A DNA stretch of 64,000 nucleotides from assembly GCA_026127925.1 (NCBI GenBank), contig JAJSLM010000007.1:1-64000 (forward strand), written 5' to 3'. Shown piece by piece: positions 8,527 through 17,543 of the stretch (within the stretch, counting starts at the first letter, position 1; each line of letters begins with the position of its first letter). The notes under the pieces are model-generated. The model had not been told where the DNA came from and did not search any database. It saw only the letters and a program-made list of their open reading frames with translations. This DNA is from Thermoplasmatales archaeon (lineage in GTDB: Archaea > Thermoplasmatota > Thermoplasmata > Thermoplasmatales > Thermoplasmataceae). The translations under genes were made by a program, and so were the position numbers.

Positions 8527-11226
8527 GTGAATGATGTGGTTGGTAGCGAAAATGGAAATCTTGATCTTGAATTTTTCAAGTCGGAAAAGTTCATTAAGAA
8601 AAAATGTGTAAAATGTGGGAAATATTTCTGGACTAAAGACAAAAATAGGGTAACATGTGGAGATCCTCCGTGCGATTCATATTCCTTTATCGGGAATAGT
8701 CCTGTGAACAAGCAGTATTCTCTGAAGGAGATGAGGGATGCGTTCACTGGTTTTTTCTCGAATACCCACACGTTCATTAAACCTTATCCCGTTGTGCCAA
8801 GATGGCGTGACGATGTTCTCCTGGTAAACGCATCAATTTACGACTTCCAGCCTCATGTAACCTCTGGGAGAGTTAAGCCTCCCGGAAACCCATTGGTAAT
8901 GTCACAACCGTCCATAAGAATGAATGATACTGATCTTGTAGGAGCTACGGGCAGGCATCTTACCAGCTTTGAAATGCTATGTCACGATGCATTCAACTAC
9001 CCGGATAAAAAAGTGTACTGGAAGGAAGAGACAACAAAGTACTGTTATGATTTCCTGACTCTGGGATTAGGCGTAGATTCGAGCCTTATTACGTTCAAGG
9101 AAAAGCCTTGGTCTGGTGGTGGAAACGGAGGAAACGCCTTTGAGGTTTTTGTTTCCGGTCTGGAAGTTGCCACGCTCGTTTTCATGGATCTGAAGGAAGA
9201 TCCAAATGGACCCGTAGAGATCGAAGGAAAGAATTACTCGAAAATGGATATGGAAATTGTCGACACAGGGTATGGGCTTGAACGTCTTGTTTGGTTATCT
9301 CAGGGAACTCCTACAGTTTATCATGCCGTTATGCCTGATGTCATAGACCTTCTTCTAGGGCTCCTAGATGATCGAGAGATAGATAATGAGATTCTATCTG
9401 TTTTTTCAATGGAAGCTGCCTTACTCGAACCCTTTGATAAGAGTGAGTTGCTGGAAAACACACTTGGCAGAATTAGGCGTGAAAAGAAAGACGTTGACAT
9501 GAAAAGGTTGGAAGAATTGTTCGATAAGGCCCGGTCTCTCTTCACACTTGCTGATCATTCTAAATCACTCATGTTTCTCTTTTCGGATTATGTCATTCCC
9601 TCAAATGTGAAGGTAGGGTATCTTTCTCGCCTTCTCATAAGAAGGAGTCTAAGAATGATCGACGACCTTGGCATAAATGTCGATCTGTCAGATCTAATAA
9701 TCAGGCACAGCACAAATATGCAGGATGTAATCCCGAACTTTCCTTCGGAATTTCTCAATACCATAATGCCTATGGAGAAGGCAAAATACAACGATCTTAA
9801 AAGTCGAGCTGTAGGCATTGTCGAGCGTGTGTTCAGAAAGAGCGATACTCTTGCACCAGATGATCTCGTACTCCTGTATGATTCGTTCGGGATAACTCCA
9901 GAACAATCGACAGAGATAGTGAGAGAAAAATTTGGAAAAAATATTGAGATCCCAGGTGATTTCAGTAAACTAGTCGTCTCTATACACGATCAGGGCGTCG
10001 TTTCGAAAGGTGAAGTTGAACACTTTCCAGATATACATACCAGGCCTCTTTATTACGATGACGCATCAATATCGGAATTTACAGCCGTAGTTCTTTATTC
10101 TGAGGGAAATAATATAATCACAAATCAAACCGCTTTCTACCCCGAAGGTGGTGGACAGCCAACTGACACTGGCTATTTTGCCTTAGGAAATAAAAAGGTG
10201 GATATGTTAAAGGCGGAAAAATTCAATCGCAGTATTGTTCACAGGCTCTCGTCGCCTATTCCGCTTGGTACACGCATTTCTGGGCACGTTGATTTCTGGA
10301 GAAGGAGAAGGCTCATGGTTCATCACTCCGCGACGCACCTATTGCTTGGTGTTTGCAGGATGGTCCTCGGAAATCATGTGTGGCAGAGCAGTGTGCAGAA
10401 GGGAACTGAGCACTCAAGACTTGATATAACACATTATGCGAAGATCTCAGATGATGAGATAAGGAAAATTGAGCAAACTTGCCTGAAGTTTATAACCGAA
10501 AACAGAAAAGTAAGAGTTAGAAACATTGAGTGGAACAAGGCCATTGGCACCTTCGGGTTCCGTCTTTTTCAGGGTGGTGTTCCCGATGGAAAGGAAATTA
10601 GGGTTGTGGAAATCGAGGGGGTCGATGTAGAGGGGTGCGGAGGAACACATGTTGCATCAACAGGAGAATTGGGTTTTCTTAAAATTATAAAAACCGAGAC
10701 AGTCCAGGAAGGTATACAGCGTATTATATTCTCGGCTGGCTTTGCGGCTCTTGATTTCGTTGAGGACCAATATTTCACAATCAAGGCCGTGGAAGGCAAG
10801 ATCAAGCCAAGTCCCGAGGGCCTTAAAGATTCATTTTTGAGAATTGTTGACGAAAATATACGCTATAAAAAGGAGCAAACGAAAAACGAAAGAAAATTCA
10901 TAGAAACTCTTATCTCCTCCGCAACCAAGATCCGTATTAATGAACTTGAAGGGATATTCATATCTCATGACCTCGAAGATCGAGACTACAAGCTACTTGT
11001 TTCGGCCATTTTCAAACTCCATCCATTTTCAATCATAAGCAGGAGAACAGGGGATGTTTATGAAACGACAATCATATCCAGTGGCGCAATAGATTGTAAC
11101 AAAATGGCAAATATTCTCAGGTCACGTATCGGTGGAGAAGTATCAGGATCCAACAACAACTCTATCGTTAAGAGTCAAGAATCGATTAATGAAACGTTAA
11201 TAAGGAAGGTTTTCGATTTAGATTGA
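8527..11226 (+). CDS. alaS: Alanyl-tRNA synthetase
   Basis: At 899 aa this is a full-length archaeal AlaRS. It begins with a Cys-containing N-terminal extension (KKKCVKCGKYFWTKD...VTCGDPPC) characteristic of archaeal AlaRS, followed by the class II catalytic core. The editing domain carries HHSATHLLL and the zinc-site GCGGTH, and a C-Ala region ends the protein. It charges tRNA-Ala in the cytoplasm. The start is GTG, 18 nt after the methyltransferase stop. The next gene starts 17 nt after its stop, so translation and membrane genes are probably co-transcribed. Confidence 0.97.
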   Translation: MNDVVGSENGNLDLEFFKSEKFIKKKCVKCGKYFWTKDKNRVTCGDPPCDSYSFIGNSPVNKQYSLKEMRDAFTGFFSNTHTFIKPYPVVPRWRDDVLLVNASIYDFQPHVTSGRVKPPGNPLVMSQPSIRMNDTDLVGATGRHLTSFEMLCHDAFNYPDKKVYWKEETTKYCYDFLTLGLGVDSSLITFKEKPWSGGGNGGNAFEVFVSGLEVATLVFMDLKEDPNGPVEIEGKNYSKMDMEIVDTGYGLERLVWLSQGTPTVYHAVMPDVIDLLLGLLDDREIDNEILSVFSMEAALLEPFDKSELLENTLGRIRREKKDVDMKRLEELFDKARSLFTLADHSKSLMFLFSDYVIPSNVKVGYLSRLLIRRSLRMIDDLGINVDLSDLIIRHSTNMQDVIPNFPSEFLNTIMPMEKAKYNDLKSRAVGIVERVFRKSDTLAPDDLVLLYDSFGITPEQSTEIVREKFGKNIEIPGDFSKLVVSIHDQGVVSKGEVEHFPDIHTRPLYYDDASISEFTAVVLYSEGNNIITNQTAFYPEGGGQPTDTGYFALGNKKVDMLKAEKFNRSIVHRLSSPIPLGTRISGHVDFWRRRRLMVHHSATHLLLGVCRMVLGNHVWQSSVQKGTEHSRLDITHYAKISDDEIRKIEQTCLKFITENRKVRVRNIEWNKAIGTFGFRLFQGGVPDGKEIRVVEIEGVDVEGCGGTHVASTGELGFLKIIKTETVQEGIQRIIFSAGFAALDFVEDQYFTIKAVEGKIKPSPEGLKDSFLRIVDENIRYKKEQTKNERKFIETLISSATKIRINELEGIFISHDLEDRDYKLLVSAIFKLHPFSIISRRTGDVYETTIISSGAIDCNKMANILRSRIGGEVSGSNNNSIVKSQESINETLIRKVFDLD

Positions 11227-11243
11227 TTGAGGTCTCATAGCCA

Positions 11244-12962
11244 ATGGATAAGACGGAATCTGAACAAATTGAGAAGTTAGTATGTTCGAAATATAAGTGC
11301 GTGGACAAAAGTTATGACGGAAAGACACTAACTGTCAGCATCGATCATCTCGATTCCTACCCGGACAGCGTATTCGATAATTTGTCCAATGCAGTTGAAA
11401 GAATGGGATTCATTGCATTCACTGTCAAGGGAGATCCAGATTCGATAGTTATTTTGGATAAGTCACCAAAAAGAAAATCGGAGTCCACAATTAAGTTTGC
11501 TCTTGTGGGGGCCACGATTCTTAGTATAATCTATGTAGGTTACACTTACGTTTCTGTGTTCATTGGAGGATCAAATTTTCCAGCGATCCTAGGATACTCA
11601 CTCATTCTTTACACAATACCTATTATAGCAATACTTGGAAGTAGGGAGATTGGCAGGTTTGTCGCACTTCATAAGAATGGTATGAGATATCAATTCCCTG
11701 TGTTCATCCCGAATCCTCTCGGAATGGGGACAATGGGATCCCTTAATTCAAGAAGCGATTCATTCAAAAACAGAAAAGTTATGATCGAGACAGGTGCTTA
11801 TTCACTCATTTTTGGATTGTTCATTTCCATGTTCTTCTATATATTTGGTGCACTTTTTACCATCAGTTCCCTGCATTTTTATTCCATTTCACACTCAACA
11901 AGCAGTATCGGTAGCTCACTCATTTCACAAATGTTTCTCTTTGCTGGTCTCCCGGTATCGAGTTCTCTCACCCCTATAGGTTTTGCGGGCTTTGTTGGTC
12001 TGATAATAACTGCATATAACGCTTTACCGCTTGGATTCCTCGATGGTGGCTTAATTTCATCAGGAATCTTCGGAAAAAATTCTTACATATTGTCCTACGT
12101 CTCTGTTGTGGTAATAGTGGGTTTTGCTATCCTGTATCCACCAGTTCTCGTTCTGGCGGTTTTTGCACTTTTGTTTGGTGCAAAGGGGCCCCAACCATTG
12201 AATAATCTGAGTCACTTGTCAATAAGCGGAAAATCTTTGACAGTGATAGCGTTCATTGTGCTAGTGATTGGGATAGCTCCATTACCCTTGCACGTTCCAT
12301 ACAATACGTTTCATCTATCCGTTCCAGACTCAGATATCCTGATCTACAATAACAGTCAACAGGAGATAAATTTTAACCTTAGCCTCAATAATACTGGCGC
12401 CGTGACAGTATTTCCCTCGTTTGGTGTCACTCCGACTGTAAAGTACGACATTTCCGGAATATCGGATTCTGTCCTTCCAGGAAAGCAATCGTTCTACCAA
12501 GTCACCATATTTACCGGTAAGAATTTATCCTACGGTTTCTCCAACTACACGATTATCGTAAAATCCGGTTCAGCTCAAAGTTCAACCAGTGTTAGGATCC
12601 TTAAGATCAATGTTACGTCTGCCGTTGAATTCACAAATATCCCGAATAGGGTTATCAGTGTTTCCTTATCCAATAAGCAGGTCCAGCCATTCGTGGTTAC
12701 AAGCTACATTCAAAATTCATCCATAAGGATTATGAGTATTGGTGGGCAAAATCTATCGTTTCTATTCTTTCCGTCGAACAAAAGCAGTTCATCTGCGATG
12801 ATTAGTTCTGGTTTTCAAGTACTCTCACTTAACCTTAACATTAGCCCTTCGAGCAGTTACACATTTAGGGTAGAACCGCTGACTGTGCCAGATTATTGGT
12901 ACATTGTCGCATTTAACTCTACTTTCAGTGGGACCTATGAAAAAATCCAAGTGGTCAAATGA
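11244..12962 (+). CDS. Site-2-protease (M50) homologue with destroyed HExxH motif
   Basis: The 572-aa protein has a soluble N-terminus (about 80 aa), a polytopic core, and a C-terminal Ig-like beta-rich region of about 210 aa. In the core, ALHKNGMRYQFPVFIPNPLGMGTMG and NALPLGFLDGG (Asn259, Asp267) are the conserved M50/S2P landmarks. The zinc motif HExxH should fall at residues 134-138 but reads REIGR. The codons are AGG and AGG, so two independent His-to-Arg changes are present and a single read error does not explain them. A non-catalytic S2P-like chaperone or regulator is therefore more likely than an active protease. Its stop overlaps the next gene by 4 nt. Confidence 0.82.
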   Translation: MDKTESEQIEKLVCSKYKCVDKSYDGKTLTVSIDHLDSYPDSVFDNLSNAVERMGFIAFTVKGDPDSIVILDKSPKRKSESTIKFALVGATILSIIYVGYTYVSVFIGGSNFPAILGYSLILYTIPIIAILGSREIGRFVALHKNGMRYQFPVFIPNPLGMGTMGSLNSRSDSFKNRKVMIETGAYSLIFGLFISMFFYIFGALFTISSLHFYSISHSTSSIGSSLISQMFLFAGLPVSSSLTPIGFAGFVGLIITAYNALPLGFLDGGLISSGIFGKNSYILSYVSVVVIVGFAILYPPVLVLAVFALLFGAKGPQPLNNLSHLSISGKSLTVIAFIVLVIGIAPLPLHVPYNTFHLSVPDSDILIYNNSQQEINFNLSLNNTGAVTVFPSFGVTPTVKYDISGISDSVLPGKQSFYQVTIFTGKNLSYGFSNYTIIVKSGSAQSSTSVRILKINVTSAVEFTNIPNRVISVSLSNKQVQPFVVTSYIQNSSIRIMSIGGQNLSFLFFPSNKSSSSAMISSGFQVLSLNLNISPSSSYTFRVEPLTVPDYWYIVAFNSTFSGTYEKIQVVK

Positions 12963-14032
12963 GCAAGAAAAATGTTGGATTTTTGGTGAATCCCATTGCA
13001 GGATGCGGCCAATTTTTTAACATGAAGGGATCCGATGGTCTCTCTCTCAAAGATTGCCCTGAGTCTGTATCTTTAAGCCTGGCTGAAAGATTCCTTGACC
13101 TGATACCTGAAACAAACGTAACCTATTACACTGCAAGCGGAAACATGGGTGCAAAGGCATTTAACAAGAAACCATTGGAAAATTTTCATGTTATCTATAA
13201 TGCCCCTGAGATTACATCTAGGGCTGATACTCAGAACTTTGTTTGTGCGCTTGGGGATTATCCCATAGACATCCTTGTTTTCTTTGGGGGGGACGGGACA
13301 GCAAAGGATCTTGTCGATGCGAGAGTGGATATACCAGTCCTCGGTGTCCCAGCAGGAACTAAGATGTTTAGTTCAGTGTTCTCGATATCCGTAGAAGATG
13401 CTGTTTCTGTGTTAAGATCGCTTCTTTCCCAAGACGAAGGGACAATCGTTAGCGGGGACGTAATATATGTTGATGAAAATAAGTACTCTGCAGGAAATCT
13501 TGTTATGTCCTTGTATGGTCAGTTAAAAATACCTTCTTCTCCTATGATCGTTACGGCATGTAAAGGGGAATATCCAGATAGTAATATTATGGACATAGTT
13601 GAATATATAGAAGAAATAATAAAGCAGGATGTCAATTATATCGTGGGTCCAGGTTCTACATGCCTTGAAATAAAAAAATTATATGGCGATGATGGAACTA
13701 CATTCGGTTTCGATCTTATTAAAAATGGTAAAATCGTAGCAAGAGATCTATCCGAAAAGGAAATTTATGAAGCTGAAGCCGATCCCACTAAAATCGTCAT
13801 TTCCCCACTTGGAGGTCAGGGTTTTCTCATTGGGCGAGGAAACAAACAATTATCAGCGAGAGTGATAAAAAAAATAGGTTTTGAAAATTTCATTGTTGTT
13901 TCTTCACCAGAAAAACTTAATGGTATCAATTATCTCTATATAGACATCGGCAACTTTGATTTTACCATCCCGAGTTACGTAAGAGTGCTATATGGATATG
14001 GCACATTCAAATTGGTAAAACTTCGGAGATAA
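12959..14032 (+). CDS. COG3199 ATP-NAD kinase-like protein
   Basis: The 357-aa protein begins KKNVGFLVNPIAGCGQ and has the diacylglycerol/NAD-kinase superfamily motif FFGGDGTAKDLVD followed by PVLGVPAGTKMFSSVF. This is the arrangement of the archaeal COG3199 group, predicted to bind ATP and possibly phosphorylate NAD. The C-terminal half (VGPGSTCLEI, SPLGGQGFLIGRGNKQLS) is also typical. It overlaps the S2P-like gene by 4 nt (ATGA), implying translational coupling. NAD kinase activity is inferred from the family only. Confidence 0.82.
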   Translation: MSKKNVGFLVNPIAGCGQFFNMKGSDGLSLKDCPESVSLSLAERFLDLIPETNVTYYTASGNMGAKAFNKKPLENFHVIYNAPEITSRADTQNFVCALGDYPIDILVFFGGDGTAKDLVDARVDIPVLGVPAGTKMFSSVFSISVEDAVSVLRSLLSQDEGTIVSGDVIYVDENKYSAGNLVMSLYGQLKIPSSPMIVTACKGEYPDSNIMDIVEYIEEIIKQDVNYIVGPGSTCLEIKKLYGDDGTTFGFDLIKNGKIVARDLSEKEIYEAEADPTKIVISPLGGQGFLIGRGNKQLSARVIKKIGFENFIVVSSPEKLNGINYLYIDIGNFDFTIPSYVRVLYGYGTFKLVKLRR

Positions 14033-14349
14033 AATACAACTGCCCGTATAAGGAACTGGGCACATGTATGCCCATATGCTAATCTTATGGATCGAGCAAC
14101 TGGCAACCTACGTTGGGATATCCCCAAAGAAAGTTCTGGAATTACGCGAGACCAAAATCTTGAGTGCATTCATAACCCCATCCTACCAAATAATCTCTGT
14201 TTCTTTATTGATTTATTTGTATACAACATTGAAGAACTTTAAAAATAAATGACATGATGCCAACCTCCTAAGTTGTGATAAATAATCGCATCGTATGGAA
14301 TAGAAGGGTATAGAAAAAGATATAATGTGAGTTAGCAATACACACTTCA
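14033..14349. other. Intergenic region, no confident gene
   Basis: This 317-bp gap contains short frames on both strands, none with a recognisable product. One plus-strand frame without a start codon (about 14037-14240) has CPYANLMDR, faintly like the end of a TnpB-type zinc ribbon, but the similarity is too weak to call. A TATA-like AGATATAATG at about 14320 is well placed for the leaderless TTG start at 14350. Confidence 0.35.
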
Positions 14350-16089
14350 TTGGTTAGAAGCAAAACTAAGGTAAAAGGATTCTCAGATCTGAGCAAAATG
14401 ATCAAGCGCTCACCAAAATGGTGGCAGCTCTTGATCCTGGTGTCTGTTATTTTGGTAGTAGATTATTTGCTTATTAGAAACGTTATTTTTATACTATTCG
14501 GCATTCTTGGATCATATGCTTTGTTAATATTATTCGATGTATTTTTTATTAGAATTAGCCGTACATATTTCCCGTTTCGTAGGATTATGTACCTAGATTT
14601 TTTGGCTTTTCTTATTTCATCTGCTTTCTTCTGGATACTCTACTATTCTCGCATATTTCAGAATCTGGAAGTTATCCTACTTCTGTCTATATCCTCCGCA
14701 GCTCTTCTTCGCGTCCTAATCCTCGCCATATATTATTCGGATAAGGTTTCAAAGTTAACGATACCTACACTCAACTACACATTTTCATCAATGATAGTTC
14801 TGACAATCATCTATCACAGCTGGTATGTCCTTATTCCAGCAATAATTTCTTCAATAATATATATTGTCGCTGGCATAATTTTCATAAAAACTACAACGCA
14901 TAAATTTTCAAAAGAGTACGGTGAAAGCGCAACAAAGATAATAAATCTGTTTTTAAATTATAATAACAACCATAAATATATGAACACAGGAATTAACTTT
15001 TTTTCCAAGTTGTACACGAATACGAGATCAGTGCCCGTGAAGACAATTGACGTAATTAAGAAAGATGGTGGCCGTCTCGTAACCATGGTTTTCCCCTACG
15101 TTCACCCGGGTCCGTTTGGTAAATTAGGATCAAGTGATCTTCCTATAAGATTGCAAACAAAACTTCACGAAATCCAGGCCGATCTCATGGTTTTTCACAC
15201 AACAACAACAAACAGTAACAATTGTGCTGGAGAAGAAGACCTTGATGCTATTGCAAGAAGTGTAAAGAAGTCCCTCAAGAAAATGAGTTACACAACGACG
15301 ATCTCTCCATTCAGAAGATTTGAGTACAACAACTTCTCTCTGGGGATTCAGAAATTTGGCAATTTTGCTTTCGGAGCAATAATACCTGAACAGACCTCAT
15401 TTGATGATATAAAATTGAACGAAGGACTAAGCGTGATAAAGCATGTTGAAAGCAAAGCAGTTAAACAATTTGCTCTCATCGATGGGCAAAATTTCTTTGT
15501 AGAAAAGGGTCAGGAACTTGATAACTGCGAAGGGATGGGCCAGGCTTTTGTGGAAGAGCTCGGAATACTGTCCGCTGATTCGCCAGCTCGTTTAGGTTAT
15601 TATCGCATAAATGAGCCATTACCTGATCTGGGGACAATGGGAATTCAAAGCCTTGTTACTGAGAGTAACGGCAGATTTTATGCCATTACCCTTACGGATT
15701 CCAACAACATCCTGAGAGAAGTTGTAGAGGCAGCACGAGACATCCTAAAAAATGAAATTGCGGACCTAGAGATATATACCACAGATAACCATGCATTAAA
15801 CGCAAATAATCTTGATTCAAATCCACTAGGAAAGAGCAGCGAAATCAATACGGTAGTCAAGCTAATTGTTAAATCAGTGAGGCTAGCTAAAGGTAATATC
15901 GATGATGTTAAAATTGGCGCAAGTACTGTTGCAGCTAGAGTTAGAATGGGTGACGAGAATGCGTATCAGAGACTAATAGATTCTGTTTTCAGATCGCTCA
16001 AAGCTGCGAAATATTCCATTATTCTTACGATCCCATCCAGCATCGTTGCGTCAATAGCGGTTTTTAAGTTTCTATTGCCAATTTTATGA
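14350..16089 (+). CDS. DUF2070 archaeal membrane protein
   Basis: The 579-aa protein has an N-terminal membrane domain (about six to seven hydrophobic segments over residues 25-180), a large soluble domain (about 220-550) and a final hydrophobic segment at the C-terminus. The soluble part contains the conserved VFPYVHPGPFGKLGSSDLP and HTTTTNSNNCAGEEDLDA blocks of the archaeal DUF2070 family. The His, Asp and Glu residues in these blocks look like a metal or catalytic site, but no activity is established. The start is TTG, with a TATA-like box about 25 nt upstream. Confidence 0.82.
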   Translation: MVRSKTKVKGFSDLSKMIKRSPKWWQLLILVSVILVVDYLLIRNVIFILFGILGSYALLILFDVFFIRISRTYFPFRRIMYLDFLAFLISSAFFWILYYSRIFQNLEVILLLSISSAALLRVLILAIYYSDKVSKLTIPTLNYTFSSMIVLTIIYHSWYVLIPAIISSIIYIVAGIIFIKTTTHKFSKEYGESATKIINLFLNYNNNHKYMNTGINFFSKLYTNTRSVPVKTIDVIKKDGGRLVTMVFPYVHPGPFGKLGSSDLPIRLQTKLHEIQADLMVFHTTTTNSNNCAGEEDLDAIARSVKKSLKKMSYTTTISPFRRFEYNNFSLGIQKFGNFAFGAIIPEQTSFDDIKLNEGLSVIKHVESKAVKQFALIDGQNFFVEKGQELDNCEGMGQAFVEELGILSADSPARLGYYRINEPLPDLGTMGIQSLVTESNGRFYAITLTDSNNILREVVEAARDILKNEIADLEIYTTDNHALNANNLDSNPLGKSSEINTVVKLIVKSVRLAKGNIDDVKIGASTVAARVRMGDENAYQRLIDSVFRSLKAAKYSIILTIPSSIVASIAVFKFLLPIL

Positions 16090-16222
16090 GCTACTACAAT
16101 ATTTAACACTTGCGAGCGAGAATTTCCCTTTCGCAAGATAGGGGATGAAAGCGAGCGAAAAGCTATGTCAATGAAATAACAAGCAAAATATATAAGCAGT
16201 CACATGTAATTACTTAAACAGC

Positions 16223-17379
16223 ATGTTCAACGCTTACAGATTCCGAATGTACCCTAATAAAGAATAAAAGATTCTTCTGAAAAAGCACTTCGGTTCATGC
16301 CGCTTTGTTCGGGGCCATTTCCTTGATCTTCGGAATAGACAGTATGTGGAAACAGGAAAGAGGATGAGTTGCAAGAGCATGCAGTCCCTTCTCCCTTCAT
16401 TGAAAAGAAGAATGAATGGCTGAGTGATGTCAATTCGCAGAGTCTTCAGGTAGTGCTTCAAAATCTTGACATGGCATATAGTAGATTCTTCAGAAATATT
16501 GCTACTTATCCTAATTTCAAGAAAAAGAAAGCTGGAGGTTCATTCACAGTCCCTCAGCATTTCTCCATCAATGACAACCATCTATCGATCCTGAAGTTCA
16601 AGACTCCATTGTGTTTCTTCATGCGCAGGAACATTGAAGGCGAGATGAGGAGTTTCACCGTGACAAAGACACCATCAGAAAAACATTATGTTTCAATACT
16701 TGCTGGGAGGGGGAAAGAATACCTGAACCTGTAGAGATTGAAGTAGTCACGTCTATTGGTATCGATGTGGGCATCAAGTCATTTTCCACTGCTTCGGACG
16801 GAATTAAAATTCACAAACCAAAGAATCTCAAAAAATCAGAAAAAAAACTTGTCTTGTTACAGAAGAGGCTATCCAGAAAGCAAAAAGGATCAAAGAATCG
16901 CAATAAGGCAAGGATAAAAGTTGCAAAGACACAGGAACATATATCGAATCAGAGAATCGATTTCCACAACAAACTCTCGGATGCGGATGTTCAATGCATA
17001 CGACGCCGTAATAATGGAAGATCTGAATGTAACCGGAATGATGAAGAATCATAATCTTGCAAGGAGCATATCTGATGCAGGATGGTCCTCTTTCATGATA
17101 ATGCTCAAAACCAAGGCAATGTTAAGAGGGAAGAACATAATAGAGATCGGAAGATTCGATCCTTCATCGAAGATGTGTTCAAAGTGCGGGAACATAAAGC
17201 ATGATCTGAAACTATCAGATCGCACATATCACTGCAATGAATGCGATCCCATCATCGACCGTGATCTGAATGCCGCAATAAACATAAAGAAATTTGGCCT
17301 CATACAGATAGGGGTACCCACGGACAGCGGGGGAAGTTACGCCTATGGAGATATCTCTCGCGGGATGCCTGATTCGTGA
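16223..17379 (+). pseudogene. Broken TnpB (RuvC-like nuclease of IS605 family)
   Basis: Translation begins MFNAYRFRMYPNKE at 16223 and hits a stop after 14 codons. The protein then continues in other frames: MQEHAVPSP... (16369-16734), IGIDVGIKSFSTAS (about 16758-17054), and YDAVIMEDLNVTGM to the end (to 17379). All three RuvC acidic positions can still be found: Asp in GIDVGI, Glu in IMEDLN and Asp in DRDLNAAINI. The zinc ribbon CSKCG...CNEC is also there. At least one internal stop and two frameshifts make the intact RNA-guided nuclease impossible without recoding. Confidence 0.85.
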
Positions 17380-17410
17380 AGGCATTAGCCATGTATCGTT
17401 GAAATAGGAA

Positions 17411-17431
17411 GCCCCCTGCGTTAGCTGGGGG
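17411..17431 (+). repeat. Right-end hairpin of the IS605-type element
   Basis: CCCCC at 17412-17416 pairs with GGGGG at 17427-17431. An inner GC/GC pair closes a GTTA loop across a T-T mismatch. Position and shape match the subterminal hairpin recognised by TnpA Y1 transposases; in TnpB systems the same 3' region would form the end of the guide (omega) RNA. Confidence 0.6.
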
Positions 17432-17543
17432 AGGATGTCACCAATATGAACGGCACAAAGTAATACGTAAAAATTATTATTGCTGGTAATAATACAATAT
17501 CTGTTAAAGAAAAACTTAATTAGTCATATTAAATGGGAGATAC

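Larger units (their letters stand above)
16101..17442 (+). mobile_element. Decayed IS200/IS605-type element (tnpB only)
   Basis: The left region carries a 7-bp inverted repeat, CTTGCGA (16109-16115) with TCGCAAG (16131-16137), followed by GATGAAAGCGAG. The right region has a GC-rich hairpin and ends in GGAGGATGTCACC. Between them lies a broken tnpB; no tnpA is present. The left 55 bp are 47/55 identical to 51871-51925, and the right terminus resembles 52132-52147. This shows two copies of one element family. Exact ends are approximate because no empty site is available. Confidence 0.75.

Noticed and set aside
14037-14240. Frame with CPYANLMDR, possibly the end of a TnpB-like zinc ribbon
   Set aside because: Only one cysteine and no catalytic context; no start codon; similarity could be chance.
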